A stretch of 30,687 bases of DNA from Catenibacterium sp900764725 (GTDB lineage Bacteria; Bacillota_I; Bacilli_A; Erysipelotrichales; Coprobacillaceae), in the NCBI RefSeq assembly GCF_934754625.1, contig NZ_CAKVIU010000021.1; one strand, 5' to 3'. The translations under genes were made by a program, and so were the position numbers. Below, piece by piece: positions 15,120 to 24,917 of the stretch. Within the stretch, counting starts at the first letter, position 1. Each line of letters begins with the position of its first letter. A model generated the notes under the pieces. That model saw only the letters and a list, made by a program, of their open reading frames with translations. It searched no databases and was not told where the DNA came from.

Positions 15120-17516
15120 ATGTTTAATACAAAAGAAGAATTTAAATATGAATTTTCTAAGCGAATCATTGAATCATATGGTCGTACAGTAGAAGAAGCA
15201 CATTTAACAGAAAAGTTCATGGTACTTGAAACTATGGTTCGTGACTATGCATCTGTTAACTGGGCAATGACAAAGATGGCAGTTCAGGCTAAGCAGCAGA
15301 AACAGGTTCACTATTTCTCAATGGAATTCTTAGTTGGTCGTCTATTAGTCAACAATATGATGAACTTAGGTATCTATGAAACTGCAAAAGAAGGTCTTGC
15401 AGATTATGGTATCAATATTCATGATTTAGAAGAATTAGAATCAGATGCTGGTTTAGGTAATGGTGGTTTAGGTCGTCTTGCTGCCTGCTTTATGGATTCT
15501 TTAGCTTCTTTATCTTATCCTGCTTTTGGTAACTCTATTCGTTATGAATATGGTTTCTTTAAACAGAAGATTGAAAATGGATATCAGGTAGAAGTACCAG
15601 ATCAGTGGTTACGTTTAGGAAACATGTGGGAAGTAAGAAAGCCTAAGCATGCAACAGAAGTTAAATTCTGGGGTAAGGTTATCTGGGATGATGCAACTGG
15701 TGGATGGAAGCATGTAGATTATGAAGCAGTACGTGCTGTTCCTTATGATATGCCAATTGTAGGTAATGATACTAAGGTGACTAATACATTAAGATTATGG
15801 AAAGCTGAACCTAGTGAAAATATTCCTACAAACAAGGATTTCCGTCAGTATGCTCAGGAAGTGAATGATATCTGTCAGACATTATATCCTGATGATTCTA
15901 CACATGCTGGTAGAGTATTACGTTTAAAACAGCAGTATTTCTTTGTATGTGCTGGTTTAAATTCTATTATTCGTGCGCATTTAAGAGTATATCCTGATTT
16001 AACTAACTTCCATGAAAAGAACGTTATTCAGTTAAATGATACACATCCAGTATTAGTTATTCCTGAATTAATGCGTGTATTAATTGATGATTACAACATG
16101 GAATGGGATGATGCATGGAATATTGTATGCAAGACTTGTGCATATACAAACCATACAATCCTAGCAGAAGCATTAGAAAAATGGCCTGTTGATATGATGA
16201 GAGACTTATTACCAAGAGTTTATCAGATCATCGAAGAAATCAATAGACGTTTCATTGGTTTCGTAAAACAGCAGACTGAAAATGATAACGAATTATTACA
16301 GAGAGTAATGATCATTAAAGATGGTCAGGTACATATGGCTAGACTTGCAATTGCGGGATCATTTAGTGTCAATGGTGTTGCACAGCTTCACTCTGATATC
16401 TTAAAAGAAAGAGAAATGAGAGATTTCGATATTCTTTATCCTAACAAGTTCAACAATAAAACAAATGGTGTTACTCATAGAAGATGGCTTGCATATTGTA
16501 ACCCACAGTTAACTTCATTAATTAATGAATCAATTGGGGATAGCTGGATGCATAGACCTGATGATTTAGAAAAGTTAGCACCTTATGTAACTGATTCAAT
16601 TACTCAGAGTAAGTTCTATAATGTAAAACAGCAGAGAAAACAGATTCTTGCAGATTACATTAAGGAACATAATGGTATTGATGTAGATGTTAACTCTATC
16701 TTTGATATTCAGGTTAAGAGATTACATGCTTACAAGAGACAGTTATTAAATGTAATGCATATTATCTATTTATATCAGAGAATGAAAGAAGATAGCAGCT
16801 TCAGAATCTATCCACATACTTATATCTTTGGCGCAAAAGCCGCTCCTTCTTACTATTTAGCTAAGAAGATCATTAAGTTAATCAACAGCGTTGCTGATAA
16901 GGTAAACAATGACCCAGAAACTAATAAGTACTTAAAGGTTGTATTTATTGAAAACTATGGTGTTACTATCGCTGAAAAGATTATTCCAGCTGCAGATGTA
17001 TCTGAACAGATTTCTACTGCAGGTAAGGAAGCTAGTGGTACTTCTAACATGAAGTTCATGATGAATGGTGCGATTACTCTTGGTACTTTAGATGGTGCCA
17101 ATGTAGAAATTGCTGAATTAGTTGGTGATGACAACGTAGTTATCTTTGGTATGAAGGATAATGAAGTCAATGACTTAAAGGCAAGTGGTTCTTATAACTC
17201 TTGGAATGAATACAACAACAATCCAAATATCAAGAAGGTTATTGATTCATTAGTAGATGGTACTTGGAACTCTTCAAGAGAAGAATTCAAGATTATCTTT
17301 GATGAATTAATGGCTAGAAATGATGAATACTTCTTATTAAAGGATTTTGAAAGCTATAGACTTGCACAGGAAAAGATCAACAACTTATATCAGGACCGTG
17401 CTAACTGGTCTAAGATCTGCTTAGCTAATATTGCGAAGAGTGGTCATTTCTCAAGTGATAGAACTATTGAAGACTATGTAAAGGATATCTGGCATTTAAA
17501 TAGGGTAAAAATCTAA
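15120..17516 (+). CDS. glgP: Glycogen/maltodextrin phosphorylase
   Basis: GT35 enzyme releasing glucose-1-phosphate from the non-reducing ends of glycogen. It is 798 aa, standard for the bacterial family. Visible features are YFSMEFLVGRLL, the glycine-rich GLGNGGLGRLAACF, NDTHPVLVIPELMR, and KRLHAYKRQLLN. The pyridoxal-phosphate site EASGTSNMKF has Lys645 forming the Schiff base, followed by GALTLGTLDGAN-like GAITLGTLDGAN. AAGGAAAG precedes the ATG. It lies directly after glgB, and its stop codon shares one base with the start of the DUF1292 gene. The set makes and degrades branched glucan, but the synthase and ADP-glucose genes are not in this window. Confidence 0.95.
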   Translation: MFNTKEEFKYEFSKRIIESYGRTVEEAHLTEKFMVLETMVRDYASVNWAMTKMAVQAKQQKQVHYFSMEFLVGRLLVNNMMNLGIYETAKEGLADYGINIHDLEELESDAGLGNGGLGRLAACFMDSLASLSYPAFGNSIRYEYGFFKQKIENGYQVEVPDQWLRLGNMWEVRKPKHATEVKFWGKVIWDDATGGWKHVDYEAVRAVPYDMPIVGNDTKVTNTLRLWKAEPSENIPTNKDFRQYAQEVNDICQTLYPDDSTHAGRVLRLKQQYFFVCAGLNSIIRAHLRVYPDLTNFHEKNVIQLNDTHPVLVIPELMRVLIDDYNMEWDDAWNIVCKTCAYTNHTILAEALEKWPVDMMRDLLPRVYQIIEEINRRFIGFVKQQTENDNELLQRVMIIKDGQVHMARLAIAGSFSVNGVAQLHSDILKEREMRDFDILYPNKFNNKTNGVTHRRWLAYCNPQLTSLINESIGDSWMHRPDDLEKLAPYVTDSITQSKFYNVKQQRKQILADYIKEHNGIDVDVNSIFDIQVKRLHAYKRQLLNVMHIIYLYQRMKEDSSFRIYPHTYIFGAKAAPSYYLAKKIIKLINSVADKVNNDPETNKYLKVVFIENYGVTIAEKIIPAADVSEQISTAGKEASGTSNMKFMMNGAITLGTLDGANVEIAELVGDDNVVIFGMKDNEVNDLKASGSYNSWNEYNNNPNIKKVIDSLVDGTWNSSREEFKIIFDELMARNDEYFLLKDFESYRLAQEKINNLYQDRANWSKICLANIAKSGHFSSDRTIEDYVKDIWHLNRVKI

Positions 17517-17770
17517 TGAAAGATACATTCGTACTAGACGTAGATGGTGAAGAAGTAACTTGTGAAGTCATCTTAGGCTTTACAGATGATGCGACAGGTA
17601 AAGAATATATCATCTATACAGATAACAGTTCAGATGAAGATGATCAGTTGAATATCTATGCTTCACAGGTAGATCCTGAAGATGCAGATAATATTCTTCC
17701 TATTGAAACAGAAGAAGAATATGCATTTGTACAGGAAGTATTAGATTCAATGATGTCTGAAGAAGAATAA
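17516..17770 (+). CDS. DUF1292 family protein
   Basis: A small acidic protein (84 aa) of the DUF1292/YrzB type: beta-rich, with VDGEEVTCEVILGF, GKEYIIYTDN and EEEYAFVQEVLDSM. Function is unknown. In Bacillus relatives the family usually sits near the yrrK/ruvX and mltG genes, so placing it last in a glycogen operon is uncommon. Its ATG overlaps the glgP stop (TAATG), which implies translational coupling and equal expression with glgP. A terminator follows at once. Confidence 0.8.
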   Translation: MKDTFVLDVDGEEVTCEVILGFTDDATGKEYIIYTDNSSDEDDQLNIYASQVDPEDADNILPIETEEEYAFVQEVLDSMMSEEE

Positions 17771-17776
17771 CGACTC

Positions 17777-17806
17777 AAAGGCTTAACGATTATGTTAAGT
17801 CTTTTT
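17777..17806 (+). terminator. Terminator of the glgB-glgP-DUF1292 operon
   Basis: AAAGGCTTAAC and GTTAAGTCTTT pair around GATTAT with one G-T wobble, and a T-rich run follows. It lies 7 nt after the DUF1292 stop. Confidence 0.85.
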
Positions 17807-17907
17807 GTTTTGTAATGATATATGGCTTTCTTTTTCAAATTTAGATACTCTCTTTTTTTCTCTTATTTTTATGATAGAATAAGGGAGAGAAAAGGTGGGG
17901 AAATGTT

Positions 17908-19995
17908 ATGCAAAGAGAATCAATTCGTATGTATGCTTATGCGATTGATTTTGATTTAATCAAAGTTGATCTATCATTAAATTACTATAACGGAATTTCA
18001 AGTCAGTTTTATTTAAAGAATTTAGATACAACTGAAGTCAAGATACTAAAAGGTGAAGCGACTGAGAAAGAAAATGGATTCCAGTCGTATCTTTTGCATA
18101 CAGATTTTTCTGTAGGTACTAGATATAAAGTATTTGATAATTATGGTTTAGCTTGTTTCTTAGACTTTAGTCAATTATCTATGAGTAAAGAGTTTGATGA
18201 TCATTTCTATTATGATGGTGATGATTTGGGCAGTCATTATACAAAACAAGAAACAACATTTAAGGTCTGGTCACCTCTTTCTACAGAAGTTGTATTAAAG
18301 ATCTGGAAAGATGAAGATCTTCATTATTATCCTTTAGAAAGAGAAGATAAGGGTGTCTATAGTATAACTATTAAGAAAGATCTAGATGGTTATGAATATG
18401 TTTATATTATTGGTATGAATGAAGAATCAATTGAAACAGCTGATCCATATGCTTACTCATCTACAGCTAATATGCATAGTTCAGTAGTCATTGATTTAGA
18501 TAAAGTAAGAAGAGTGGATTATCCTTTGACAGAGCTTAAACATAATACAGATGCAGTTATTTATGAAGTAGGTGTCAGAGACTTCTCTATCGATGAATAT
18601 GGACAGATTACACATAAAGGTAAGTTCTTAGGTTTCTGTGAAGAAGGTACAGTGACTAAGAATGGTTTTTCATCAGGTATGGACTATTTAGATATGCTTG
18701 GTGTGACTCATGTACAGCTTTTACCAGTCAATGATTATGCGACAGTGGATGAAGATCATCCAGATTTACTTTATAACTGGGGTTATGATCCAGCACAATA
18801 TAATGTGCCTGAAGGAAGCTATATCACTGATCCAAATGATGGCTATAAGAGAATTTTAGAATGTCAACGTATGGTACGCTGTATTCATAAGCATAATATG
18901 AGAGTGATTCTTGATGTTGTCTATAATCATGTGCATGATGTGAATAATAATGCATTAGAAAAGACAGTACCTTATTATTTCTTTAGAAGAGATGAAAAAG
19001 GTGAATTATCTAATGGTTCATGGTGTGGTAATGATTTAAATAGTACCGCAAAGATGTGTCGTAAATATATTTTAGATATGTGTAAGAGATGGCAGGTTCT
19101 TTATGGTGTAGATGGCTTTAGAATGGATCTTATGGGTATTTTAGATATTGATACAGTGAATATGATTTATGAACAAGGACATGCATTAGATTCTTCATTT
19201 ATGTTATATGGTGAAGGATGGAATATGGGTACTGCATTACCTGATTCAGAAAAGACTACAATTGAAAATAACCATAAAACACCTCATGTAGGTTTCTTTA
19301 ATGATCATTTCAGAGATACAATCAAAGGACCTAATCAGATGGAAGTTAAAGGCTATGCATCAGGGGATACATATAAGACAAATGAAGCCATTATTGCGAT
19401 GTGTGACTACAATAAGTTCTTATCTATAGAACAGAGTATTAACTATGTGGAATGTCATGATAATGGAACTGTATTTGATAAATTCATGATTTCTAATGGG
19501 CATGAAGATGAATACTGTCGCCAAAAGAGATGTTTATTAACACTTGCAATGACAATTTTTGCGCAGGGTATTCCATTTATTCATGCAGGACAGGAATTCT
19601 TAGGTACTAAGAATGGTAATCAGAATTCTTATAATGCAGGAGATGCAGTGAATAAATTAGATTGGGAACGTCATGACAGATATATGAACGTTGTACAGGC
19701 TGTCAAGTTCTTTATAGATCTAAGAAAAAACAACAAGTGCTTTAGATATTATGACTATGAAGACATGCATCAGCACGTCTTTATAAATAATATCTATTAT
19801 CGTATGGTAGAATATCATTTAACACAGGATGAAGGAGACTATAAAGAATTTAAGATTTATTTTAATCCTTCATATGATGTCATTACTATTGGTATTGAAG
19901 AAGACTTTAAGATATTATATAGTATGTCAAATGAAAGAATAGAAAATGGACAACTCAATGTATTTGGTGTATCCATGGTCGTATGTGCAAGATAG
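17908..19995 (+). CDS. pulA: Type I pullulanase (intracellular glycogen debranching enzyme)
   Basis: GH13_14 enzyme hydrolysing alpha-1,6 branch points, 695 aa, with no signal peptide, so it acts on cytoplasmic glycogen or maltodextrin rather than on dietary starch. An N-terminal pullulanase domain is followed by CBM48 (TTFKVWSPLSTEVVLKIW), then the barrel. The YNWGYDP hexa/heptapeptide diagnostic for type I pullulanases is present. Catalytic regions are ILDVVYNHV, GFRMDLMG (nucleophile Asp407), YGEGWNMG (acid Glu436), and VECHDN. GGTGGGG lies 7 nt before the ATG. It follows a terminator, so it needs its own promoter; TAGAAT at 17875-17880 is a candidate. It works with GlgP, which stalls near branch points. 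Its end overlaps the region just before pth. Confidence 0.94.
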   Translation: MQRESIRMYAYAIDFDLIKVDLSLNYYNGISSQFYLKNLDTTEVKILKGEATEKENGFQSYLLHTDFSVGTRYKVFDNYGLACFLDFSQLSMSKEFDDHFYYDGDDLGSHYTKQETTFKVWSPLSTEVVLKIWKDEDLHYYPLEREDKGVYSITIKKDLDGYEYVYIIGMNEESIETADPYAYSSTANMHSSVVIDLDKVRRVDYPLTELKHNTDAVIYEVGVRDFSIDEYGQITHKGKFLGFCEEGTVTKNGFSSGMDYLDMLGVTHVQLLPVNDYATVDEDHPDLLYNWGYDPAQYNVPEGSYITDPNDGYKRILECQRMVRCIHKHNMRVILDVVYNHVHDVNNNALEKTVPYYFFRRDEKGELSNGSWCGNDLNSTAKMCRKYILDMCKRWQVLYGVDGFRMDLMGILDIDTVNMIYEQGHALDSSFMLYGEGWNMGTALPDSEKTTIENNHKTPHVGFFNDHFRDTIKGPNQMEVKGYASGDTYKTNEAIIAMCDYNKFLSIEQSINYVECHDNGTVFDKFMISNGHEDEYCRQKRCLLTLAMTIFAQGIPFIHAGQEFLGTKNGNQNSYNAGDAVNKLDWERHDRYMNVVQAVKFFIDLRKNNKCFRYYDYEDMHQHVFINNIYYRMVEYHLTQDEGDYKEFKIYFNPSYDVITIGIEEDFKILYSMSNERIENGQLNVFGVSMVVCAR

Positions 19996-20003
19996 GAGAA
20001 AAA

Positions 20004-20558
20004 ATGAAATTAATTGTTGGATTAGGAAATCCTGGTAAAGAATATGAAATGACTAGACATAATACAGGATTTTATTGTTTAGATGTATTAAGTGATGAAT
20101 TGAATCAATCTATTGATAAAGAGAAGTTCAAAGGCTTATATACTAAATTTAAATATAAGGGTGAAGATGTCATTTTATTAAAACCTCAGACTTATATGAA
20201 TAATTCTGGTGAATCTGTTGCAGCAGTGATGCAATTCTTCAAGATTCCAGTAGAAGATCTATTAGTTATTTATGATGATATGGATATGCCTACAGGTAAG
20301 CTTCGTTTAAGAGAAAAAGGTAGTGCTGGAGGACATAATGGTATCAAGAGTATTATTGCGCATGTAGGGACTCAGAACTTTAAACGTATTCGTGTAGGTA
20401 TTTCTAAGAATAAGCTTTATAGTGTTGTAGACTGGGTACTTGGACACTTTTCTAAAGAAGAAGAAAAGCTTATATCAGATGGTGCTAAGCATGCAACAGA
20501 AGCTGTAATATGTTATTTAGATGATGGTTTTAATAAGGCAATGAATAAATTTAACTAG
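20004..20558 (+). CDS. pth: Peptidyl-tRNA hydrolase
   Basis: Recycles tRNA by cleaving peptidyl-tRNA released from stalled ribosomes. The start is placed at ATG 20004 (MKLIVGLGNPG), the family's universal N-terminus, with AGGAG 7 nt upstream; the open frame extending to 19983 adds a non-conserved MCKIGEK. It is 184 aa. Catalytic Asn9 and His19 are visible in GLGNPG and RHNTGF. The QTYMNNSGE motif, YDDMDMP (catalytic Asp) and GSAGGHNG follow. The ribosome site lies beside the pullulanase stop, and mfd starts after 9 nt, keeping the pth-mfd order common in Bacillota. Confidence 0.95.
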   Translation: MKLIVGLGNPGKEYEMTRHNTGFYCLDVLSDELNQSIDKEKFKGLYTKFKYKGEDVILLKPQTYMNNSGESVAAVMQFFKIPVEDLLVIYDDMDMPTGKLRLREKGSAGGHNGIKSIIAHVGTQNFKRIRVGISKNKLYSVVDWVLGHFSKEEEKLISDGAKHATEAVICYLDDGFNKAMNKFN

Positions 20559-20567
20559 GTGATTGTT

Positions 20568-23500
20568 ATGGAGAAAATACTGAATCTTTTAAAAGATAAT
20601 CAGGCCTTAAGAACCTTGGATACAGACAAAGGAACTATTGTCACAAACTCAACTAGCGATGAGGCTTATCTCATTGCTGGTTCTTTTTGGCATCATCCAA
20701 GGAAAATCCTGATTATTAAAAACAACCAATATGAGGCATTCAACCTCTATAAAACATTAACTGAACTTGTGAATCAAGTTGTTTATTTCCCTGCAGATGA
20801 ATCATTACGTGTAGAATCAGTGGCTTATTCTTATGAATTATTAGGTGAAAGAATCAATGCACTTTATGCAATGACACAAGACAAACCAATGATCTGTATT
20901 TGTCATATGCATTCAATGACACGTTATATTACACCTGTAGAACTTTTCAAGAAGAGTATTATAAGCTTAAAAAAGGGAGATACAATTGATCCTTTAGAAT
21001 TAAAGAAAAAACTACAATCTATTGGCTATAAGAATACCCAAAGAGTAGATTCACCTTTCTATTATTCTAGACGAGGTGAAGTACTAGATGTTTATACAAT
21101 CCAATATGAACATCCAGTACGTATTGAATTCTTTGATGATGAAATAGAAGAAATTACTTTCTATGATAAAGACTCACAAAGAAGAACTGACAAAATAGAA
21201 TCTATCGACATTCTTCCTGCCACAGATATGATGTATGAAGATGATGGTTTATCACAGGTAGAAGCATCTATCAAGGCATTAAAAGAAAAGATGAAGATCA
21301 AGGATGAATTCAAGGATGAACTTGAAGAAACCTATGCCTTAGATATTGAATCACTTAAAGCACATGATTATAATCCACGTATTTATCAATATTTAGGTTT
21401 ATTCCCTAATACTGCCACTATTATGGATTATGCAAGTGACTATACAGTTATTACTGCATCTTTAGCTTCTATTCTATCTACCTATAAGACATATATGGAA
21501 GAGAACTACCTCTATTATCATGAACTAGAAGAAATAGGACAGATGATCAGAGGACTTAAGCTTATTAATAATCCTCAGGATATCTTAAAACGTCCTGATG
21601 TTGATTTCGTACGCTTTAGAGAAAATGATAAACAGATCATGTTTATGACTCAGCCTGTCATGATTTCTATGGCCAATGAAAAAGTCTTTATTAGTCAATT
21701 AAAAGACTTACTCACATATAATCGTATCATGATTGGTGTAGATGAAAAGCGCCAGATAGATGTACTAGTGAACTTATTTACCGATCATGCGATTCCTTTT
21801 ACTCTCACAAGTGCTACAAATAAGATCTATGATGGAGTAAATCTATTCCTAGGACATTTACCTTGTGGAATGAACTTTGTGGAAGAAAAGACTGTATTAC
21901 TCACAAGTCAGGAACTCTTTAAGGTACAAGAAACTAAGAAAAAATATATTAAATATAGAGATGCAACTAAGATCTCTGACTACAATGAATTAAAGGTAGG
22001 AGACTATGTTGTTCATGATACAAGTGGTATTGGACAATATATGGGTATAGAAACATTAGTTGTAGATGGTGTACATAAGGATTATCTACATATTGCCTAT
22101 AAAGGTAATGATATTCTTTATGTACCAGTAGAACAGTTCCAGTTAATTAGAAAATATTCATCAAGAGATGGTAAACCACCCCGTATTCATGCTTTAGGTT
22201 CACCTAAATGGGCTAAAGAGAAAGCAAGAGTAAGACAGAAGGTAGATGGTTTAGCTGATGATCTTATTAACTTATATGCTGAAAGAATGAGACAGCCAGG
22301 TTTTGCGTTTGAACCTGATGGAGATCTTCAATTAGAGTTTGAAAGTGAGTTTGGTTATGAACTTACTCCAGACCAGGCACAGGCTGTAGAAGAAATTAAG
22401 AAGGACATGGAAACACCACGTCCTATGGATAGATTACTATGTGGTGATGTAGGTTTTGGTAAGACAGAAGTGGCTTTAAGAGCTTGTTTTAAAGCTATTG
22501 TATCTAAGAAACAATGTGCTTTCTTATGTCCTACGACAATTCTTTCAGCCCAGCACTATCGTACTATGCAGAAGCGTTTTGAAAAGTTCCCAGTGAATAT
22601 TGCGTTACTTAATCGTTTCACTACAACTAAAGAGAAGAAACAGATATTGGCTGATTTAAAGGAAGGTCATATTGATTTATTAGTAGGTACACATCGTATT
22701 TTATCTAAGGATGTTGAGTTCAAGGATCTAGGATTACTCTGTATCGATGAAGAACAACGTTTTGGTGTGAGACAAAAAGAGAAGATCAAGAACTTAAGAA
22801 AAACAATCGATGTACTCACACTCACTGCCACACCTATTCCTCGTACATTACAGATGTCTGTCATGGGTATTAGAGGACTCTCACAAATAGAAACACCTCC
22901 ATTAAATAGATTACCTGTACAGACATATGTCTCAGAAAAGAGCTGGGCTTTAATCAAACAGGTTATTGAAAGAGAACTATCACGTAATGGTCAGGTCTTC
23001 TATTTACATAACAGAACAGAAAACATTTATGAAACAGCCTCTACACTTCAAACACTCTTACCGAATGCCCGTATTGGTGTAGGACACGGTCAGATGGATA
23101 AGAATGAACTAGAAGATGTCATGACTGATTTCGTAGATAAGAAATATGATATCTTAGTTTGTACGACTATTATTGAAACAGGTATTGATATACCTAATGC
23201 GAATACAATTATTATTGAGAATGCGGATAAATTTGGTTTAGCACAGCTTTATCAGATTAAAGGTAGAGTAGGAAGAAGTGAACGTATTGCGTATGCATAT
23301 CTTCTTTATACTAAAGATCGTGCTATGACAGAAGAAGCCCAAAAGAGATTAACTGCTATTAAGGAATTTACACAATTAGGTTCTGGTTATAAGATTGCGA
23401 TGAGAGATTTATCTATTCGAGGCAGCGGTGATATTCTTGGTGGAGAACAAGCAGGCTTTATTGATCAGGTCGGTTTTGATATGTATATGAAGATCTTACA

Positions 23501-24017
23501 GGATGCGATTGATGAAAAACAAGGTAAGACTAAGGATGAAGATGTTGTCCCATCACGTAATGTCCCTGTAGATGGTTATATTCCTGAAGATTATGTAGAA
23601 AGTGATATGGAAAAACTAGAACTTTATCAGCGTGTCTATAAAGCCAATGACTTAGAAACATTAAAACGTGTTGAACATGAATTGACAGATCTATATGGTG
23701 TACTTCCATCACAGGTACGTAATATTGTAGTAAAAAGAAGATTTGATATCCTTTCACATGATCCTCTTATTGATGATGTAAAGGATAGCAGTCAGGGATT
23801 AGAAATACGATTCTCTAAAGTCTTCTTAGAAGACTTAGATGGACAGAAGTTCTTCGCGTATGTCAATCATATGTTTAAGAAGCCACAAATGAAATATACA
23901 GATGGCATGTTAACTATTGTGAGTGGTATGGAACCATACTATGTATCCGCTTCTACTGAGTTCTTAGATTCAGTTTTGAAACAATATTATAAAACACACA
24001 CTAGTGTTTCAAAATAA
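20568..24017 (+). CDS. mfd: Transcription-repair coupling factor
   Basis: Large ATP-driven DNA translocase that displaces RNA polymerase stalled at lesions and recruits UvrA. The start is taken at ATG 20568 with AGGTG 6 nt upstream rather than GTG 20559, giving 1149 aa, normal for Mfd. The order is: UvrB-like N-terminal domains (to about 350), an RNA-polymerase-interacting CarD-like domain near 480-545 (LKVGDYVVHDTSGIGQYMGI), a RecG-like helicase core with Walker A GDVGFGKTE and Walker B DEEQRFG, LTATPIPRTL, GRVGRS, and the C-terminal TRCF domain. Nothing is missing from the motor. It is followed within 36 nt by metF with no terminator seen. Confidence 0.95.
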   Translation: MEKILNLLKDNQALRTLDTDKGTIVTNSTSDEAYLIAGSFWHHPRKILIIKNNQYEAFNLYKTLTELVNQVVYFPADESLRVESVAYSYELLGERINALYAMTQDKPMICICHMHSMTRYITPVELFKKSIISLKKGDTIDPLELKKKLQSIGYKNTQRVDSPFYYSRRGEVLDVYTIQYEHPVRIEFFDDEIEEITFYDKDSQRRTDKIESIDILPATDMMYEDDGLSQVEASIKALKEKMKIKDEFKDELEETYALDIESLKAHDYNPRIYQYLGLFPNTATIMDYASDYTVITASLASILSTYKTYMEENYLYYHELEEIGQMIRGLKLINNPQDILKRPDVDFVRFRENDKQIMFMTQPVMISMANEKVFISQLKDLLTYNRIMIGVDEKRQIDVLVNLFTDHAIPFTLTSATNKIYDGVNLFLGHLPCGMNFVEEKTVLLTSQELFKVQETKKKYIKYRDATKISDYNELKVGDYVVHDTSGIGQYMGIETLVVDGVHKDYLHIAYKGNDILYVPVEQFQLIRKYSSRDGKPPRIHALGSPKWAKEKARVRQKVDGLADDLINLYAERMRQPGFAFEPDGDLQLEFESEFGYELTPDQAQAVEEIKKDMETPRPMDRLLCGDVGFGKTEVALRACFKAIVSKKQCAFLCPTTILSAQHYRTMQKRFEKFPVNIALLNRFTTTKEKKQILADLKEGHIDLLVGTHRILSKDVEFKDLGLLCIDEEQRFGVRQKEKIKNLRKTIDVLTLTATPIPRTLQMSVMGIRGLSQIETPPLNRLPVQTYVSEKSWALIKQVIERELSRNGQVFYLHNRTENIYETASTLQTLLPNARIGVGHGQMDKNELEDVMTDFVDKKYDILVCTTIIETGIDIPNANTIIIENADKFGLAQLYQIKGRVGRSERIAYAYLLYTKDRAMTEEAQKRLTAIKEFTQLGSGYKIAMRDLSIRGSGDILGGEQAGFIDQVGFDMYMKILQDAIDEKQGKTKDEDVVPSRNVPVDGYIPEDYVESDMEKLELYQRVYKANDLETLKRVEHELTDLYGVLPSQVRNIVVKRRFDILSHDPLIDDVKDSSQGLEIRFSKVFLEDLDGQKFFAYVNHMFKKPQMKYTDGMLTIVSGMEPYYVSASTEFLDSVLKQYYKTHTSVSK

Positions 24018-24053
24018 AATAAGGTAGAATTAGGAAAAAGGGGGAAAGTATGT

Positions 24054-24917
24054 ATGAAAATTATTGATTTACTAAATGAAGATAAAGTCACTTTATCTTT
24101 TGAAGTATTTCCACCTAAGACAAGCAGTAAATATGAAAATGTCTTAAAGGCTGCAGAAAAGATTGCATCTTTAAATCCAAGTTTCATGTCTGTTACTTAT
24201 GGTGCAGGTGGAGGAACAAGTGCACATACTGTTGCACTTGCGAAAGATATTCACGAGAAGTATGGTGTTGAAGTCATGGCTCACTTAACATGTGTTTCTT
24301 CTACAAGAGAACATGTAGAATCCATGGTAGAACAGTTTAAAGAAAATGGTATTGAAAACATCATGGCATTAAGAGGAGATATACCTCAAGATGGTCAAGT
24401 GGGAGAAGACTACCAGTATGCCTGTCAGTTAATTAAAGAATTGAAAGAGAAAGGTGATTTCTGTATTGGGGCAGCATGTTATCCAGAAGGACATGTAGAA
24501 TCACCTAGTATTAAGGAAGATATCCAGCATCTCAAAGAAAAAGTAGAAGCAGGTGCAGACTTCTTAACAACTCAGATGTTCTTTGACAACAATGTTTTCT
24601 ATAACTTCTTATATAAGATCAAGGAAGCAGGTATTAATGTACCTGTAGTAGCTGGTATTATGCCTATTACTAACGCTAAACAGGTAAGCCGTGCTGTACA
24701 GATGTCAGGTACATCTATTATTCCTTATCGTTTTAAGATGATGGTGGATGCATTTGGTGATAATCCTGAAATCATGAAGCAGGCAGGTATTATTTATGCT
24801 TCTGAACAGATTATTGATTTAATTGCGAATGGTGTAAAACATATTCATGTTTATACTATGAATAAACCAGATATCGCCGCAGGCATCATGAACAATATTT
24901 CGGAGCTTCTTAAATGA
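24054..24917 (+). CDS. metF: Methylenetetrahydrofolate reductase
   Basis: Reduces 5,10-methylene-THF to 5-methyl-THF, the methyl donor used by MetH two genes downstream. It is a 287-aa TIM barrel binding FAD. Motifs are SFEVFPPKT (with the catalytic Glu), FMSVTYGAGGGT, HLTCVSST, ALRGDIP, and TQMFFDN. GGGGGAAAG precedes the ATG by about 5 nt. The stop overlaps the next start by four bases (ATGA), so the met genes are translationally linked. No SAM or cobalamin riboswitch is visible in the short gap after mfd. Confidence 0.95.
   Translation: MKIIDLLNEDKVTLSFEVFPPKTSSKYENVLKAAEKIASLNPSFMSVTYGAGGGTSAHTVALAKDIHEKYGVEVMAHLTCVSSTREHVESMVEQFKENGIENIMALRGDIPQDGQVGEDYQYACQLIKELKEKGDFCIGAACYPEGHVESPSIKEDIQHLKEKVEAGADFLTTQMFFDNNVFYNFLYKIKEAGINVPVVAGIMPITNAKQVSRAVQMSGTSIIPYRFKMMVDAFGDNPEIMKQAGIIYASEQIIDLIANGVKHIHVYTMNKPDIAAGIMNNISELLK

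Noticed and set aside
19983..20003. Upstream start for peptidyl-tRNA hydrolase
   Set aside because: It overlaps the pullulanase stop and its own AGGAG; MKLIVGLGNPG at 20004 is the conserved start.
23990..24020. Terminator between mfd and metF (AAACAC...GTGTTT stem)
   Set aside because: The stem is only 6 bp and followed by an A-rich stretch rather than a T run, so readthrough into metF is more likely.
24018..24053. Cobalamin or SAM riboswitch before metF
   Set aside because: The gap is only 36 nt and shows none of the conserved boxes; such an element would have to lie inside mfd.
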